NCBI GenBank assembly: GCA_024699855.1
Contig: JAMPIQ010000003.1
Coordinates: forward strand, 7,316,001-7,380,000
Direction: 5' to 3'
Origin: Aphelenchoides besseyi
Taxonomy: Eukaryota; Nematoda; Chromadorea; Rhabditida; Aphelenchoididae
Length of the DNA: 64,000 bases
Numbering within the stretch: the stretch's first letter is position 1; every line of letters begins with the position of its first letter. This document shows, one piece after another, positions 22,564 through 33,199 of this stretch. A model generated the notes under the pieces. It was not told the DNA's origin, searched no databases, and was given only the letters and a program-made list of their open reading frames with translations. The translations under genes were made by a program, and so were the position numbers.

Positions 22564-23519
22564 ATGAAAATATTTGATTTGCCGAGTTGTGAATTTGATG
22601 CCTTTTTGTTCCTTCAACATCATGGTGTTGTGCATGGGGAACGACGTTGCGTTAATGGGCATGCTATGGATATCAAGATGGAACGTGGTATGTGGAGATG
22701 TTTGGTGAAGAATTGCCGTAAGGAGAAGGGACTTCGTGCAGATACTTGGTTGGACAATTGCAAATTGCCGTTTGTGACGTTCGTTCGGTTTCTGTATTCA
22801 TGGGCTTATGAAATGACAACCATCAAATTCTGTGAGAGAGAGCTGGAAATTAACAAGAATACGGTGGTGGACCGGAACAATATGATCCGGGAGGTATGCG
22901 CGAAGGAGTTACTAGCCAATCTCGTGAAAATTGGTAGATATTTTGTTCTGTTCTACCTAATGATTTTTAGGTAGTCCTGGAAAAACTGTCGAAATCGATG
23001 AGAGCGTTTTCTCAAGGCGCAAATCCGACCGCGGACGAATGCTTCCTGAGCAATGGGTATTTGGTGGTATTTGTCGCGAAACTAAAGGAACATTTCTTTA
23101 CGCGGTCGAGAATCGAACTGAAGCAACTCTGATGGAGTGCATCAAGGAATCAATTTTGCCAGGTGGGAGATCTCGGTTCGGTTTTCACGTATTTCTTAGG
23201 AACGCATATTATTTCTGACTGTTGGCGGGCTTATTTATCGGGAATACCGAAGCTGGTTGACGAGAACGGAGTGCCGTTGTACACGCATTCAACGGTCAAT
23301 TATTCCAGCAATTTTGTCGACCCAGAAGACGGCAGTCACACAAATTCGATCGAATCGAGTTGGAACGTCGCAAAATCGGCCAAACGTCGACGCTGGGGAT
23401 CTCATCGTTCCATGCTTGACTCGTATCTTTGCGAATATATGTACCGCCGTCGATATCGAGATCCGGATGTTTTCTCGACAATTCTTCGTCACATTGCTTT
23501 ATTGAACCCGCCCAAGTAA
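22564..23519 (+). CDS. ISXO2-like / Merlin-type DDE transposase, apparently intact
   Basis: Belongs to the IS1595/ISXO2 transposase family, which in animals forms the Merlin DNA transposons. The N-terminal zinc-ribbon-like region has C and H spaced as CVNGHAMDI...WRCLVKNCRKEKGLR. The catalytic core shows the first Asp in VEIDESVFSRRK, the second in IISDCWRAYLSG and the third acidic residue in HTNSIESSWNVAK. Three exons joined by two 37-bp introns keep frame to the stop at 23517-23519, about 300 residues. The first true ATG is at 22564. With no visible TIRs it could be an old or host-retained copy. Confidence 0.85.
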
Positions 23520-23561
23520 ATTAAATTGAGTCAAAACGTGTTTAGAAGCTGTGTTTGGTGT

Positions 23562-23650
23562 GCCCTGAATAGCCGAGCGGTCTGAGGCGCTGAAAAGTGA
23601 GTCGACGAAGGCCGCTCGAGCGGCGGGCGAGCGGAGCGCCACTGAGGGCC
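23562..23650 (+). other. tRNA-like A-box sequence within an inverted repeat
   Basis: GCCCTGAATAGCCGAGCGGT followed by CTGAGGCGCTG looks like the 5' half of a Leu/Ser-type tRNA (A box TAGCCGAGCGG). No anticodon arm or B box (GGTTCGANTCC) follows. Instead GCCCT and GGCGCT pair with AGCGCC and AGGGC at 23634-23650, around a CCGCTCGAGCGG palindrome. It is not a functional tRNA; it may be a tRNA-derived SINE head or chance. Confidence 0.35.
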
Positions 23651-24132
23651 GAGAAAAGAATGATTACAAGATCGTAAACCTCGGCGCAAAATAAGCCAAG
23701 AAGAAGATTAGATTTGATAGTTTGGAGTTATTGCATTAATAGTCTTTTTGAAATCGCGCAAACTAAACGCCAAAATTTGGACCTGAAGATTCGCACAACC
23801 AACCGACTCCAAATCAAAGATCGGAAAATAAAGTACATTGAAAAGTTTAAACCTGGTGTCCGCAAATGTAATGGGAAAGATCAACTCCGCCTTCCTTCTC
23901 ATCCGTGGATCAGTCGCGGACGGAAACAACCAAAGACCAAGCACAATGGCAAGCGATGGAACGTACGTTCAGACGTCCAATGAAGTTTCGACGACACCGG
24001 TAATTCTTGCTCGCCCCAACACGATGTCGTCGGTTCTAACCGATACTTTATCACTATCGTAGACATTGGAAATAAATAAAATGAGTACAAACAGCGATAT
24101 TGGTTAACAAGAATTAATCACTGATAATACAA
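23651..24132. other. Unassigned stretch
   Basis: Overlapping open frames on both strands (23708-24090), none with a recognisable domain or a consistent splice pattern. I see no supported gene. Confidence 0.35.
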
Positions 24133-24381
24133 TTAAAAATTAAACTTATCATGAATTTCGTAATCTTGGAGTGTGATCCGGGCATTAAAAGTATTGTACC
24201 ATTTTTTAGCACAATTTTACCGGCTCTAAAATTGTAAAGTCATAAAATCAACTTAAAAATGGGTTTACCTTGTTCCGGTTTGTGCAGCAATCAGTCGCTT
24301 CAAATCACCAATTGTGTCCGTTGAATTGCATTTGAGGCGAACTTTTTTGCTCAGCCGGTCATTTACCGTGACTTCGATCAT
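24133..24381 (-). pseudogene. ubl-5: Frameshifted UBL5/Hub1 (ubiquitin-like protein 5) copy
   Basis: Exon 1 (24381-24269) reads [20 protein letters not shown] then [18 protein letters not shown], an almost exact match to the very conserved N-terminus of UBL5. A 43-bp intron (24226-24268) follows. Exon 2 continues KIVL and then the expected KWY...LQDYEIHD segment, but only after a one-base shift in an A run (24202-24207). The normal C-terminus (GMNLELYYQ) is replaced by KFNF and a stop. UBL5 acts in splicing and the mitochondrial unfolded-protein response. Retention of the intron argues against retrocopying. Either a decayed duplicate or a locus with a base error. Confidence 0.75.
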
Positions 24382-25200
24382 ATTGAGCTAAAATAAAATA
24401 CCATTAAAAATTAAATAACAATAACACGTAACAAACTAAATACGCAGCAAACTAGCACAAAAATCAAATAAATTGCTGTTTTAATGCAAACCTAAAACAT
24501 AACGCCACAGCACTAATGTATGCCAAGATGCAAAGTCTTATCCCAGGTTACAACTCGTTTAATCCGGCGTCCGGTTCTTGTAACCGCCTTTTTTCACCGA
24601 ATCGGGCAATTTCGCCAGACCGGAAGACTTTAAATTAATTTTAACTGCAAATCATCCGCGGGAAACCATAGAAGTTTTCCTCGAGTAAAATATTATATTT
24701 TTGGAATCGTCACATCGAATTGAACAAAATTTATTTAGCGGCTTTAATATTAAACACCGATTTGAAGTAGAAAACCGACAACGGAGTGAACCCGTAATTT
24801 TAGCTGCGAACTGCATACAGTAAATTAATCAATGAGAGGGCGCAGTTGCGAACGGACGGCGTTCTTTTTTTGCTGCTATCTTGAGCATTTCGTTAATGTT
24901 TAGCACGTTTGTGTGCCAAATTTTTTGTATGTAAAATGATGGAAGATGAAATCCAAGTCAACCGTGGAAAGCTTTACTCATCGAGGAACTCGGAAAACGT
25001 CGGAAAATATGTGATAAAAGTCATCCCGATTATTTGAAACACGCAAAAAAAATGTGAAGCGAAATCGCGGTAAAAACTGAATTTAAATGTGAATTCAATG
25101 CATCAATTGGTTTTGTTTGGTTGTTGTGTTTTAGCTGGCGACCGGGCCAAAACCAGATGGCCGAATATTCGTGATGCATACGCAAAAAATTATCGAGTGG
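24382..25200. other. Unassigned AT-rich stretch
   Basis: No gene recognised. GGTTACAA...TTGTAACC (24552-24591) forms a small inverted repeat with an 8-bp perfect arm. The rest shows nothing. Confidence 0.35.
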
Positions 25201-25395
25201 TTTAAGCATTGACGATGCACTCGAAACTTGGAAACACGGTGATGCCAAGAGCTTTAAAACTGCTAAACTCGAGTAATCAAATACCATATTTCTTCATTGG
25301 AGACGGTGCTTTCCCGTTGCTGCGGAATTTAACGAAACTGTTACTTGAGGCGAAAAAAGATAACTCGATGACTCGACCTTTTCTATCGTTTTCTT
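25200..25395 (+). pseudogene. PIF/Harbinger-type (DDE_Tnp_4) transposase fragment
   Basis: HSKLGNTVMPRALKLLNSSN followed by QIPYFFIGDGAFPLLRNLTK matches the 'PYVFVGDEAFPL' catalytic segment of DDE_Tnp_4 nucleases, including the second catalytic Asp in GDGAFPL. Neither the first Asp nor the downstream RLSRARxxVENAFG motif is found. A single isolated fragment. Confidence 0.55.
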
Positions 25396-25638
25396 AACTC
25401 CGCCCATTCTTCGACCGATCGCACCGTTTCTTTTTCAATGCCTTTATATTTTCTGCTCCTCGCTCCTGTCGGCTGGACTCTCGCTCGCTTTTCTACTCTT
25501 ATTGAACGCGTCAAGACGCCTGACATCAACAAAGTAAGGGTTAGTTTACATGAAAGTTTGCTAATTTGTCTTTTTTTAGTCTTCATCATTTCATGAAGCC
25601 GATGCATCGGAACTTATGACTTGATGTTTACTCTCATC

Positions 25639-25880
25639 AACAAAAAAGACACGGAAAGAGTAATTATTTTAGCTATTTTTTGTTAACAACTCATTTTCAT
25701 ACTTTCAGCTTGGCGATCAAGCGGTAATTATGAACTTGGGTCCAGAGGAATTACCGTCAATGGCTTTTTCGGTTGACGATCATCTACGGCAAAAACAATC
25801 GTTTGATGGTTTGCTTGATGTGTCGTCGCTTCAAAAACTCTGCTGTTACGGTCAAACTTTGGTTTATTACAGATACCGGT
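25639..25880 (+). repeat. Duplicated unknown cassette, copy A
   Basis: About 240 bp nearly identical to 30081-30318, starting AACAAAAAAGACACGGAAA and running through an intron-like TACTTTCAG into CTTGGCGATCAAGCGG. The frame after the acceptor (LGDQAVIMNLGPEELPSMAF) is open here. Weaker similarity continues about 130 bp later in both places (DPDSVIEC here, APESEIEC there). It looks like an exon-intron unit of an unrecognised gene family or mobile element. Confidence 0.7.
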
Positions 25881-27036
25881 TCAAATCCTACATTTTTGTC
25901 GGCTAAAACAATGAAATAGCTCACCAACTCCGACTACATTCCGTCTTCAATGCATGTTTTAATTCAAGTAACTCTTTTGCTCTTCCTCAATTAATAATCT
26001 TCTTAATTTTAGGATCCGGATAGCGTAATTGAGTGCGGTCTTTCTCATGGCCATTTCAAAAAGACAATGTGCTCGGCGTGAAGACAATGCTTGACTTGAG
26101 CATTCTAATCGATGATATGAAATCGGATCCATTTTCTTGGCGCTGTCGCGTCAGAACGCAAAGAAAACCATCAATTTGCTTAAATTGTTGCGGACCAAAA
26201 GGTAGCTTAACGGTCAGAGAGTCGGCACATCGGCGTCAAGCCATCGTCCTTAGCTCGATCTCTTGTGGGCCATCCTTTGGATGGTATGAATCATAAATTA
26301 CAGCCTACTCTAACTTCTTAGCAACGATTCTTTTAACACCGCCGCCAGGAGCTCGAAGAAACCGACTAAGAACGCCATCCGCAAAGCTCACTTCGTGGCC
26401 GAAGCTCACTCACATCCGGCTCCACGAGTTCATGTCGGCTGCGTCGCTCATTCGCTCTACTGCCCAGATTGATACCCCTAATAGCTTCACGTCCTTACGT
26501 ACAACTTGCAATATGGAATGGAAACGGCCGCAAAGAAGGACTTGCTTATGGAAAAGGAGAAAACCTTGGCCGACTGGCAGATTGATGGTGAAAGGACATG
26601 GAGCGAACGTTGGATACGCTATAACACCAAATCGCTCGGGACCGAAGCAAATGGAAAGAGCGGTCGAAGTATTCGCATCGACACAACAATTAATCATATT
26701 TTCTCATTATTTTATTGTTGTATTGATAGAACAGAATAAATCGTTGTCATTGTAATTGCCTTCTATTGTTCCACGGCCTACAACCTTGTTCGTAGGTCTT
26801 TTCCTTCTTTCGTATTGATGTTTTTAGGCCGATTGGCCAAACTTGTTGTTTTCATATCTTTTCTGAGCCCTTGAAGTCTCCTTTTGTTCGTTGACTTTCA
26901 GTGACCCTTAAGGTCCCATTGTTGTATCGAGATTGCTCGCGTTGTCAATTCTGCTTCATTCCTCAACCATTGAGCTTTGAATCTGAAAGACTCATAAAAT
27001 GAATTAATTGCACATAACTTACATTTTGAATTGTTT
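25881..27036. other. Unassigned stretch after cassette A
   Basis: Contains the diverged continuation of cassette A (26013-26160) and long open frames in two registers at 26400-26740 without recognisable domains. 26740-27036 shows nothing. Confidence 0.35.
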
Positions 27037-27285
27037 TCAAGCTGTTTCGGTTACGATAAATCGGTACTTGCTTTGAACAACCGACTTGGATCGATAGCTT
27101 GCAACATTTGCAGGTACAGGTTGATTGCCTTCAACTTTGCAGTAGAAACGAACGACTACCTTTATTTGATCGATCGTAATTTCGTTCGATTCAAAACAAC
27201 CGACCAACATGTACGCACAAAAGTCTTTTGATTTCGATTCATTCGCCAGTAGTTTATCGTTGAAAACTCGGCACTGTTTGAAAAT
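27037..27285 (-). CDS. 3' exon of an unidentified gene
   Basis: After a T-rich acceptor (minus strand, CCTCGTTTAG) an 82-residue frame runs to a TGA at 27037-27039. It contains IFKQCRVFNDKLLANESKSK and DFCAYMLVGCFESNEITIDQ, then VVVRFYCKVEGNQPVP. The composition is protein-like. Upstream, 27380-27590 on the same strand contains MSDEMKESGGHSQAMKVPIR and further plausible coding sequence, but I could not join the exons in one frame. Either a small gene with errors or a decaying one. No family recognised. Confidence 0.4.
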   Translation of the reverse strand: MFKQCRVFNDKLLANESKSKDFCAYMLVGCFESNEITIDQIKVVVRFYCKVEGNQPVPANVASYRSKSVVQSKYRFIVTETA

Positions 27286-27649
27286 CTAAACGAGGATGAA
27301 ACAAAAATGAAAACTTGACTTACTTTCTTTGTTTCTTTTGAATGTTTGTTATCATTCTAAGCTCGCCAATAGTTCTCGTATTGTTGTCGTTGATCTTCGA
27401 ATCAAACCGTTTTGTCACTTAATTGAAAAAGTTGACTTACTCAATCAAATTCAAAAAGATTACAGTGTCCGATTTATCGGGCATACAAAACCAAGAACGC
27501 CCATCCGTACAATCATCGATTGCGCGGATGGGCACCTTCATTGCCTGGGAATGACCTCCGCTTTCTTTCATTTCATCCGACATCTGTGTTTTGTCCCTCT
27601 CCCTGCTTAAGTTTGATTTAACTCCGTTCTTTCGCGCTTATGTTATGGG
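27286..27649. other. Possible upstream exons of the unidentified minus-strand gene
   Basis: Contains the MSDEMKESGG segment (minus strand) noted for the neighbouring exon. Splicing is unresolved. Confidence 0.3.
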
Positions 27650-27765
27650 TTATTAATTCAAGTTTAAGGACAAATAAAGGAATCCCTTGCTTGGACGTTG
27701 ATCAAAAAGAACTGCCTACGGGCCCTTAAGAGAATAAGGGCTTGATAGGCAGCATTTGGACACTC
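27650..27765. repeat. Hairpin repeat, copy 2
   Basis: Same flank order as copy 1 (TTATTAATTCAAGTTTAAGG, then AATAAAGGAATCCC). A two-tier hairpin follows: TGCCT/AGGCA (27713-27717 with 27747-27751) and GCCCTT/AAGGGC (27722-27727 with 27736-27741), then TTTGGACAC where copy 1 has TTGGACAT. The minus-strand sequence just beyond (27780-27925) encodes a single zinc-finger-like CPLCCVVYANLPKHVSFAHF. Confidence 0.6.
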
Positions 27766-30080
27766 TGACTTCAAGTAGTTGGACAACGGCTTTCTTTTGA
27801 TCTCGGTTGAAATGAGCGAAGGAAACGTGTTTAGGTAAATTTGCATAGACAACACAACATAGCGGACAAGAGATTTTCGTGTTAGAATAGATCGTTCCGG
27901 CACCTCTTTCGCTGCTAAGTAACAAGCGGAATTTTGACGGCTCAAATCGCGTACCATATAAATTTTTCTAATAAAACCATAACTTCAGGTTACACCTATT
28001 TCCGAATTGCTGTAGTTCTGTTTCGCGCCCTTTCCTCTTCCATGTATGGTGCCTTCTGGTCGTCGGTCATCTCTTTCAACTATTTGCCAGCGGGCTTTGC
28101 TCGATCGCCAGACCTCAATTTCTTGCATTTCAGTAAGCTAATAATGTTTTTTAAAATTTTTTAAGTGGTGGTTTCTTTAGATTGTTTAGGTGCGATGTTG
28201 CCAAAAAGAGCTTGGTCGTATAAAAGTAAAAGAAGTCGGAGACGACTTGAAAAACATCCTGCAAGTGTGGTCACTGAAAGGTTGAAGCAGAATGCTGGGA
28301 CGATGGTTCTTGACGTTGAAGCATCGGAGATGGATCAAGAATCGTTGACATTTTGTACTTTGTGGCGATTTATGTTTTGAATGTAAACACTACAAAGCAA
28401 AATTTTGTAAAGAAGAGCATGTTTCTAATATTGCAAAAGAAACGTTTAGCAAATGTTTTTCTTTTGAAAAAATTGATTTGGAGAATGCATTCGATGACTA
28501 TCCGGTTGAATTGTATGATTTGTTGACAAAAACACAACTTTATTTTTAAATAAAGCCTTTTTTTATTCAAAACAGTATAGTTTTTAGAGTAAGAACAGCC
28601 ACTTCAAACTACCACTCAAATTCATTCACATTCCCGATCCGACTTTCGTAGCGAGTGGTCGCTCGAAAGCCGTCCTTTCTCGTACTGTCGATAAGACCCC
28701 GGATGAACAATCTATTTGGACATACTCTTAAGCCCCTCGACCTCGGTCAGTAAGCCCTACTTTAGTACAAGTGATCCACCCAATTATAAGTTGATTCCTA
28801 CACGGAATTTTTTTTGGCAAAACGATAACGTTTGCTTTTTCTTTTTCATTGCTGCTTTTACATTCAGATTTTTTGCCTTTGCATGCCTTTGTATTTGCGC
28901 TTCATTCACTGTTTCAGTTTCTGCTTCTTTCGTTCGCATCAAAATGACTGAAGACAAAAAGATAAGCAGTTCTTCATCAATATCTTCACTAACCTCTCCT
29001 TTTCAAAGTTCACAAGACGCTCGCTTCTGTAACAAAAACACCCAAAAATCCAGAGGTTGTCGCTCTCCAAATGGCTCAAAAGACTCCACGTTTTATTGTG
29101 GTGTGGTTTAGTTCAAGGTTCAAGGTTTATTCCAATCTCGACGGATACAATCAAATTGGTCATTGAGTGAGCAATGAGGATTCCGTGTTGGCCGCGCTAG
29201 GATCTTAGTTGTCTCTTCTACGTTTAGGCTTCTGTTAGACGTTCGAACTGTGTTCATGGTTGCTGGCGGTTTTCGACTATTGGTCCTTCGTGATAACTTT
29301 GATGTTTAGTTTTGCCATCGTACGGTCACATTCTTTCCATTGTGCTTTTCTGTTGTCATTTGTGTAGGGTTTGTGATAGCGAACCAAACATTTGTGAGCT
29401 TTGTCAAACACGAACAATCGATAGTTTGGGAGAGTTAAGCGTGTAGTAGAGCCTCTTGATTTTGAGTTTTTGTTGAGAGCGTCTGGATCCGTGGCGTTGT
29501 AGCGATGGCATACTACCTACCGGGGGCCCGCAACGGCTTGTCCCGGGACTCGCAGAGGCGCGACGAAACGGCGGAACGAAAAAGCAACCGACCGCTCGCC
29601 TTCTGACCGACCTCGCGAATGGTGGTTTAGTTATGAAAGTGATAAAGAGAATCGTACAGCTTAATATTAAAGAAAGAACTAAAAAGTTAACCAAATAAGT
29701 TTGCAACGATGAGAAATTTAACCAAAACAACACGAATAAAACAACAGAATTTGCAGAGTTACTGAATAATTCGTTAGTCTTAACACAATGATGTGCGGAG
29801 CAGCTAGTATTCTGCATCACCAGAAACGAGAATGTCGTACAAAGTCGGATTGCACAAGTTACGGGCAGAGGAAAACAAACAAAATCGCAAAGGGCGTTCA
29901 AAACCATTCAACTCCGATTTCTGAGTTCGGAATCTAAAAGCAAAGTTGGTAGAGCGTTCTTTTTTTTCGAGCTCATAGTGGCGGGAAGTATTTTATTGTG
30001 GTGTGATTTCATTATGAATGCGATGATTGTCGGACAAATCGTACTTGCGCTTGGTTATTCCACCGGACCATTACGACATA
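27766..30080. other. Gene-poor stretch
   Basis: No complete gene. Notable points: a single C2H2-like motif on the minus strand near 27860; a possible exon with a strongly basic segment at 28165-28380 (KSKRSRRRLEKHPAS); and a 65-bp duplicate of 32750-32814 at 29022-29086. The GC-richer tract 29510-29620 shows no rRNA or tRNA that I can identify. Confidence 0.4.
29022..29086 (+). repeat. 65-bp duplicated segment, copy 1
   Basis: Matches 32750-32814 with about eight differences, sharing blocks such as AACAAAAACAC and CTCTCCAAATGGC. In one frame it reads TKTPKNPEVVALQMAQKTP. Probably part of a dispersed element or gene family. Confidence 0.6.
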
Positions 30081-30318
30081 AACAAAAAAGACACGGAAAA
30101 AGTAATTATTTTAGCTATTTTTTGTTAACAACTCATTTTCATACTTTCAGCTTGGCGATCAAGCGGTAATTATGAACTTGAGTCCAAGAGAATTCCGTCG
30201 ATAGCTTTCCGGTTGATGATCATCTACGGCAAAACAATCGCTTGATGGTTTGCTTGGCGTGTCGTCGCTTCAAAAACTCTGCTGTTACGATCAACGTTTG
30301 GTTTATTGCGAATACGGT
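30081..30318 (+). repeat. Duplicated unknown cassette, copy B
   Basis: Counterpart of 25639-25880 with substitutions and small indels. Its frame is broken soon after LGDQAVIMNLSP by stop codons, while copy A stays open. The continuation (30459-30610, APESEIECHVLLSYGPF) is open again and resembles the later part of copy A. Confidence 0.7.
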
Positions 30319-31189
30319 TCTTACCCAAGTTTCCTTGCCAAGAAGACTATTGTGGCTTTCAAGCACGTAGCGTACCTTTTCAAACGGCCCTTAGAGTTGC
30401 TATACAACTTAGTTTCCTAGAATCATTTTTTGAATTTTCTTACTTCTTTGTTTTCAGCTCCGGAAAGCGAGATTGAGTGCCATGTTTTGTTGTCATATGG
30501 TCCTTTCGTGGAAGCAAATGTTCGCGGCATGCAGGCCATTTTGGGCTTGGAAATCTCGATTAAGAATATGGATTGCAAGCGAAAATCCTTTCGTCTCGTC
30601 AAGCAATAAGTTATTTCTTTTGTACGTTGTTTGACTAAGTTCGTTGCATGAGTAGGTTATTAATTGTTGCTTATTGATTTCGGAAGGTTTTAAAGTAGTT
30701 TTGGTGGTATTTATAAAGTTTTTGAAAAATAGATGAAAATTCAGTTGTGTCGCTTCGAGCGACCAAAAGGCGAAACCTCGGCCCATTAACTTGTGTTTTG
30801 TAATTTATGTTTTGTAGTTTGTGTTTTGGATTGTTTTTCCTAATAGGCCCCGTTTGCTCGGCGGTTCTTTATTGTTGTTTTTTTAATCGGAGGAATAAAC
30901 TCTCTCTTTTCTACTCCGGGTTTTCGATTTGTCGTGGTGAAACGACAGTTGAATTTGTTTTTTTTGTATCGGATTTAATTGAACTTTTTCTTTATTGGAC
31001 TAGTTCCCAAGGCGATTCAAGTAAGAATTAATGTTTGACTAATTTTTCATTTAATTTAAAGTGGCGCTTGTTGGAGTTCCCGCGGACTTATTGGAATTAG
31101 CTAGACTGTACTACAATGCCTGCTGCTCCACATCATTCTGCAGATCAGTTGTTTTGACGAATACGACGCGATCGTTCACCACACAAGAA
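30319..31189. other. Unassigned stretch after cassette B
   Basis: Contains the cassette continuation at 30459-30610, then nothing recognised. Confidence 0.35.
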
Positions 31190-31500
31190 GAACGGCGAAC
31201 GCGGAATTGTAGTCCAAATTGATGAAACTAAAGTGGGCAAAAGGAATACAACCGGGGCCGCAAGGTACACGGTCATTGGACGAAAAGCCTAAACAATCCC
31301 GTTCATCCACTGATCTCCTACCGCTAATTACGAAGCACGTGGAGCAAAATTCCATCATACGTGCCGATATGTGGCGTGGTTATAACAAGCTGCAATCGCT
31401 AAGTTACGAGCACCAACGCGCAAGTTCGCTTACCCAACATCTGGAGAAAATGCGAAAAATTCAAAAGACGACATCATCCGACAAGGTAATTGTATATTAA
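31190..31500 (+). pseudogene. Decayed ISXO2-like transposase fragment
   Basis: Frame-hopping remains of an ISXO2/Merlin transposase: IVVQIDETKVGKRKYNRGRK (first Asp in IDETK) and, in another frame, STDLLPLITKHVEQNSIIRA followed by DMWRGYNKLQSLSYEH (second Asp in ADMWRGY). The stops and frame changes show it is dead. It belongs to a different lineage from the intact copy at 22564, which reads VEIDESVFSRRKSDRG. Confidence 0.65.
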
Positions 31501-33199
31501 CAATCAAACTTTTGTTTTAGTGTCATTTCCCAAAGTTCTACGAAAACGTTGACAGACATTTGGCGAATAAAACTTCTGTTGTTGTTCACATCCGAATCGA
31601 TAAACAAAACGAACGCGTTGTCAGACTGTTCGAGCTATTGTTAATCAATGCGTTTGGTAAGTGATAATTCAAAAAACACAAAAGCACATTGGCTTTATCT
31701 ACGAAGCACTTATTGAACACGAAGGCCGGCCATCGAAATGGTTTATACGCGATGTTGTCGAAAGATGACCGCAAAAAATCACGGCATGGCTCATTTCGAA
31801 GTTCAATGAAAAATACGAGCGAAATGAATTTATGTGATTTGATTCGTCGTTTATCGTAAGTGAATGTTAGAGAACGACGACGAAGAGGATATGAACGCCG
31901 ATTCGTAGATGTCGTTGTTTACCACTGAACAACAACGAAGACTTTCTTCCACTCAATTTGCCGTTTTCCGTCTTTAAATGTCATCTTAACTTTTATCTGC
32001 TGAAATGCGCGATTTGCTTCTTATTCACCGTGTTTTGTATTTCTCCGATCTCTGCTGCTTGTTGCAACCGTTGACATCTTTGTAATCTCTTTTTATTATT
32101 TAATCTCTACATTGCAGTTGTACATATTTTAAACTCTCACCTTACGCAATTTTCGTATTTTTTGTTCGCAATACATTTATGAGCCAAATTTTTCTATAAA
32201 CTTCCAAATCGCTCAGCAGTTCGAAGAAAATATCAGTAACGATCTTCTGCATCAATTTATTGCGACCTTCCTGCTCGTGGAGGATCTTTGTTAGGATGAA
32301 GTAAGAAGACAGAATTCGAATGTCGTTTAGCCATTACTCGATAAGTTCTTTGATGGCAAGACGAATCAAAACGAACCTTCATCAAAAGACGACAAACACA
32401 GAGTGCGGCACGTTTGATGAGAAGATGAAGAGCATTTCTTTATCGGCAAACTCTTCAAAAGACCGCAGATTTACGCGAAAAACGAAGTTACACTATACAA
32501 GATCAAATTCGAAAATCATTTTCAACAGGTTGCTAACGCGCTTAACGAAGTATTCGGAAAATACGATGGTCGTTATTTTCACGGTAGACATTTTATTCTT
32601 ATTCTTTTGTATCAAATAGGATTCACTTCCGTCTTTTGCTGTTAGTGGCGTTGGGTTAGTAGCGTGGGTTGGAGAGGAGTTTTGGGGTTAATAAAGTTGG
32701 CTACCTGGTGTTTGGGGCCTTTAGCCCGAAAAGTGCAAGACCAACGACTGCTTCTCCAACAAAAACACTCAAAAATCCAGGGGTTGTCACTCTCCAAATG
32801 GCCTCGTTAACTCCGGCGCGATTGTCGACCGTTTAAGCAAATGGGCTAAAACGCGATTCGTTAGATTTCAATTTCACTTGAGTTAGAAATTAACTGTGTT
32901 TCGACTTTCTTGGCTGACATAACGAGAAGCAGTGTAATTGAATTCTTTGTGAACCTTCAAATCTTGTTCTACTTATTTTTCATGTGTCAAGCAATCAAAT
33001 CTAAGTCGAACACTTAGGTTGGCATTTCGATAGTTTTCAAGAAGTTTCGTTCATTTATTGATAAGCGAACGAGCAAACGGAAAGACGTGTACTCACCGAT
33101 TTTCGTAGTGTAGCGCAAAAGACAAATTACTTGGGTGTTGACGTTCGGCTGTTGCCCCGACAGTTTGCTTTTGCATCAACTAATTATGTGAAACAAAAA
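31501..33199. other. Gene-poor stretch before SCAP
   Basis: A protein-like frame at 31520-31670 (CHFPKFYENVDRHLANKT) and another at 32430-32620 (VANALNEVFGKYDGRYFHGR, faintly RRM-like) lack starts, stops and splice context. The 65-bp duplicate lies at 32750-32814. The last 300 bp are presumably the SCAP promoter. Confidence 0.35.
32750..32814 (+). repeat. 65-bp duplicated segment, copy 2
   Basis: Counterpart of 29022-29086; see that entry. Confidence 0.6.

Noticed and set aside
24552..24591. GGTTACAA/TTGTAACC inverted repeat as a transposon end
   Set aside because: Arms are only 8 bp, with no partner element or target duplication.
25865..25890. GGTTCAAATCC, a tRNA B-box look-alike
   Set aside because: It lies in the duplicated cassette; copy B has a different sequence at this place and no tRNA fold surrounds it.
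29510..29620. GC-richer tract considered as an rRNA fragment
   Set aside because: I could not match it to any rRNA segment; left unassigned.
32430..32620. Faint RRM-like stretch (VANALNEVFGKYDGRYFHGR)
   Set aside because: No RNP motifs, start or splice context; similarity too weak to annotate.
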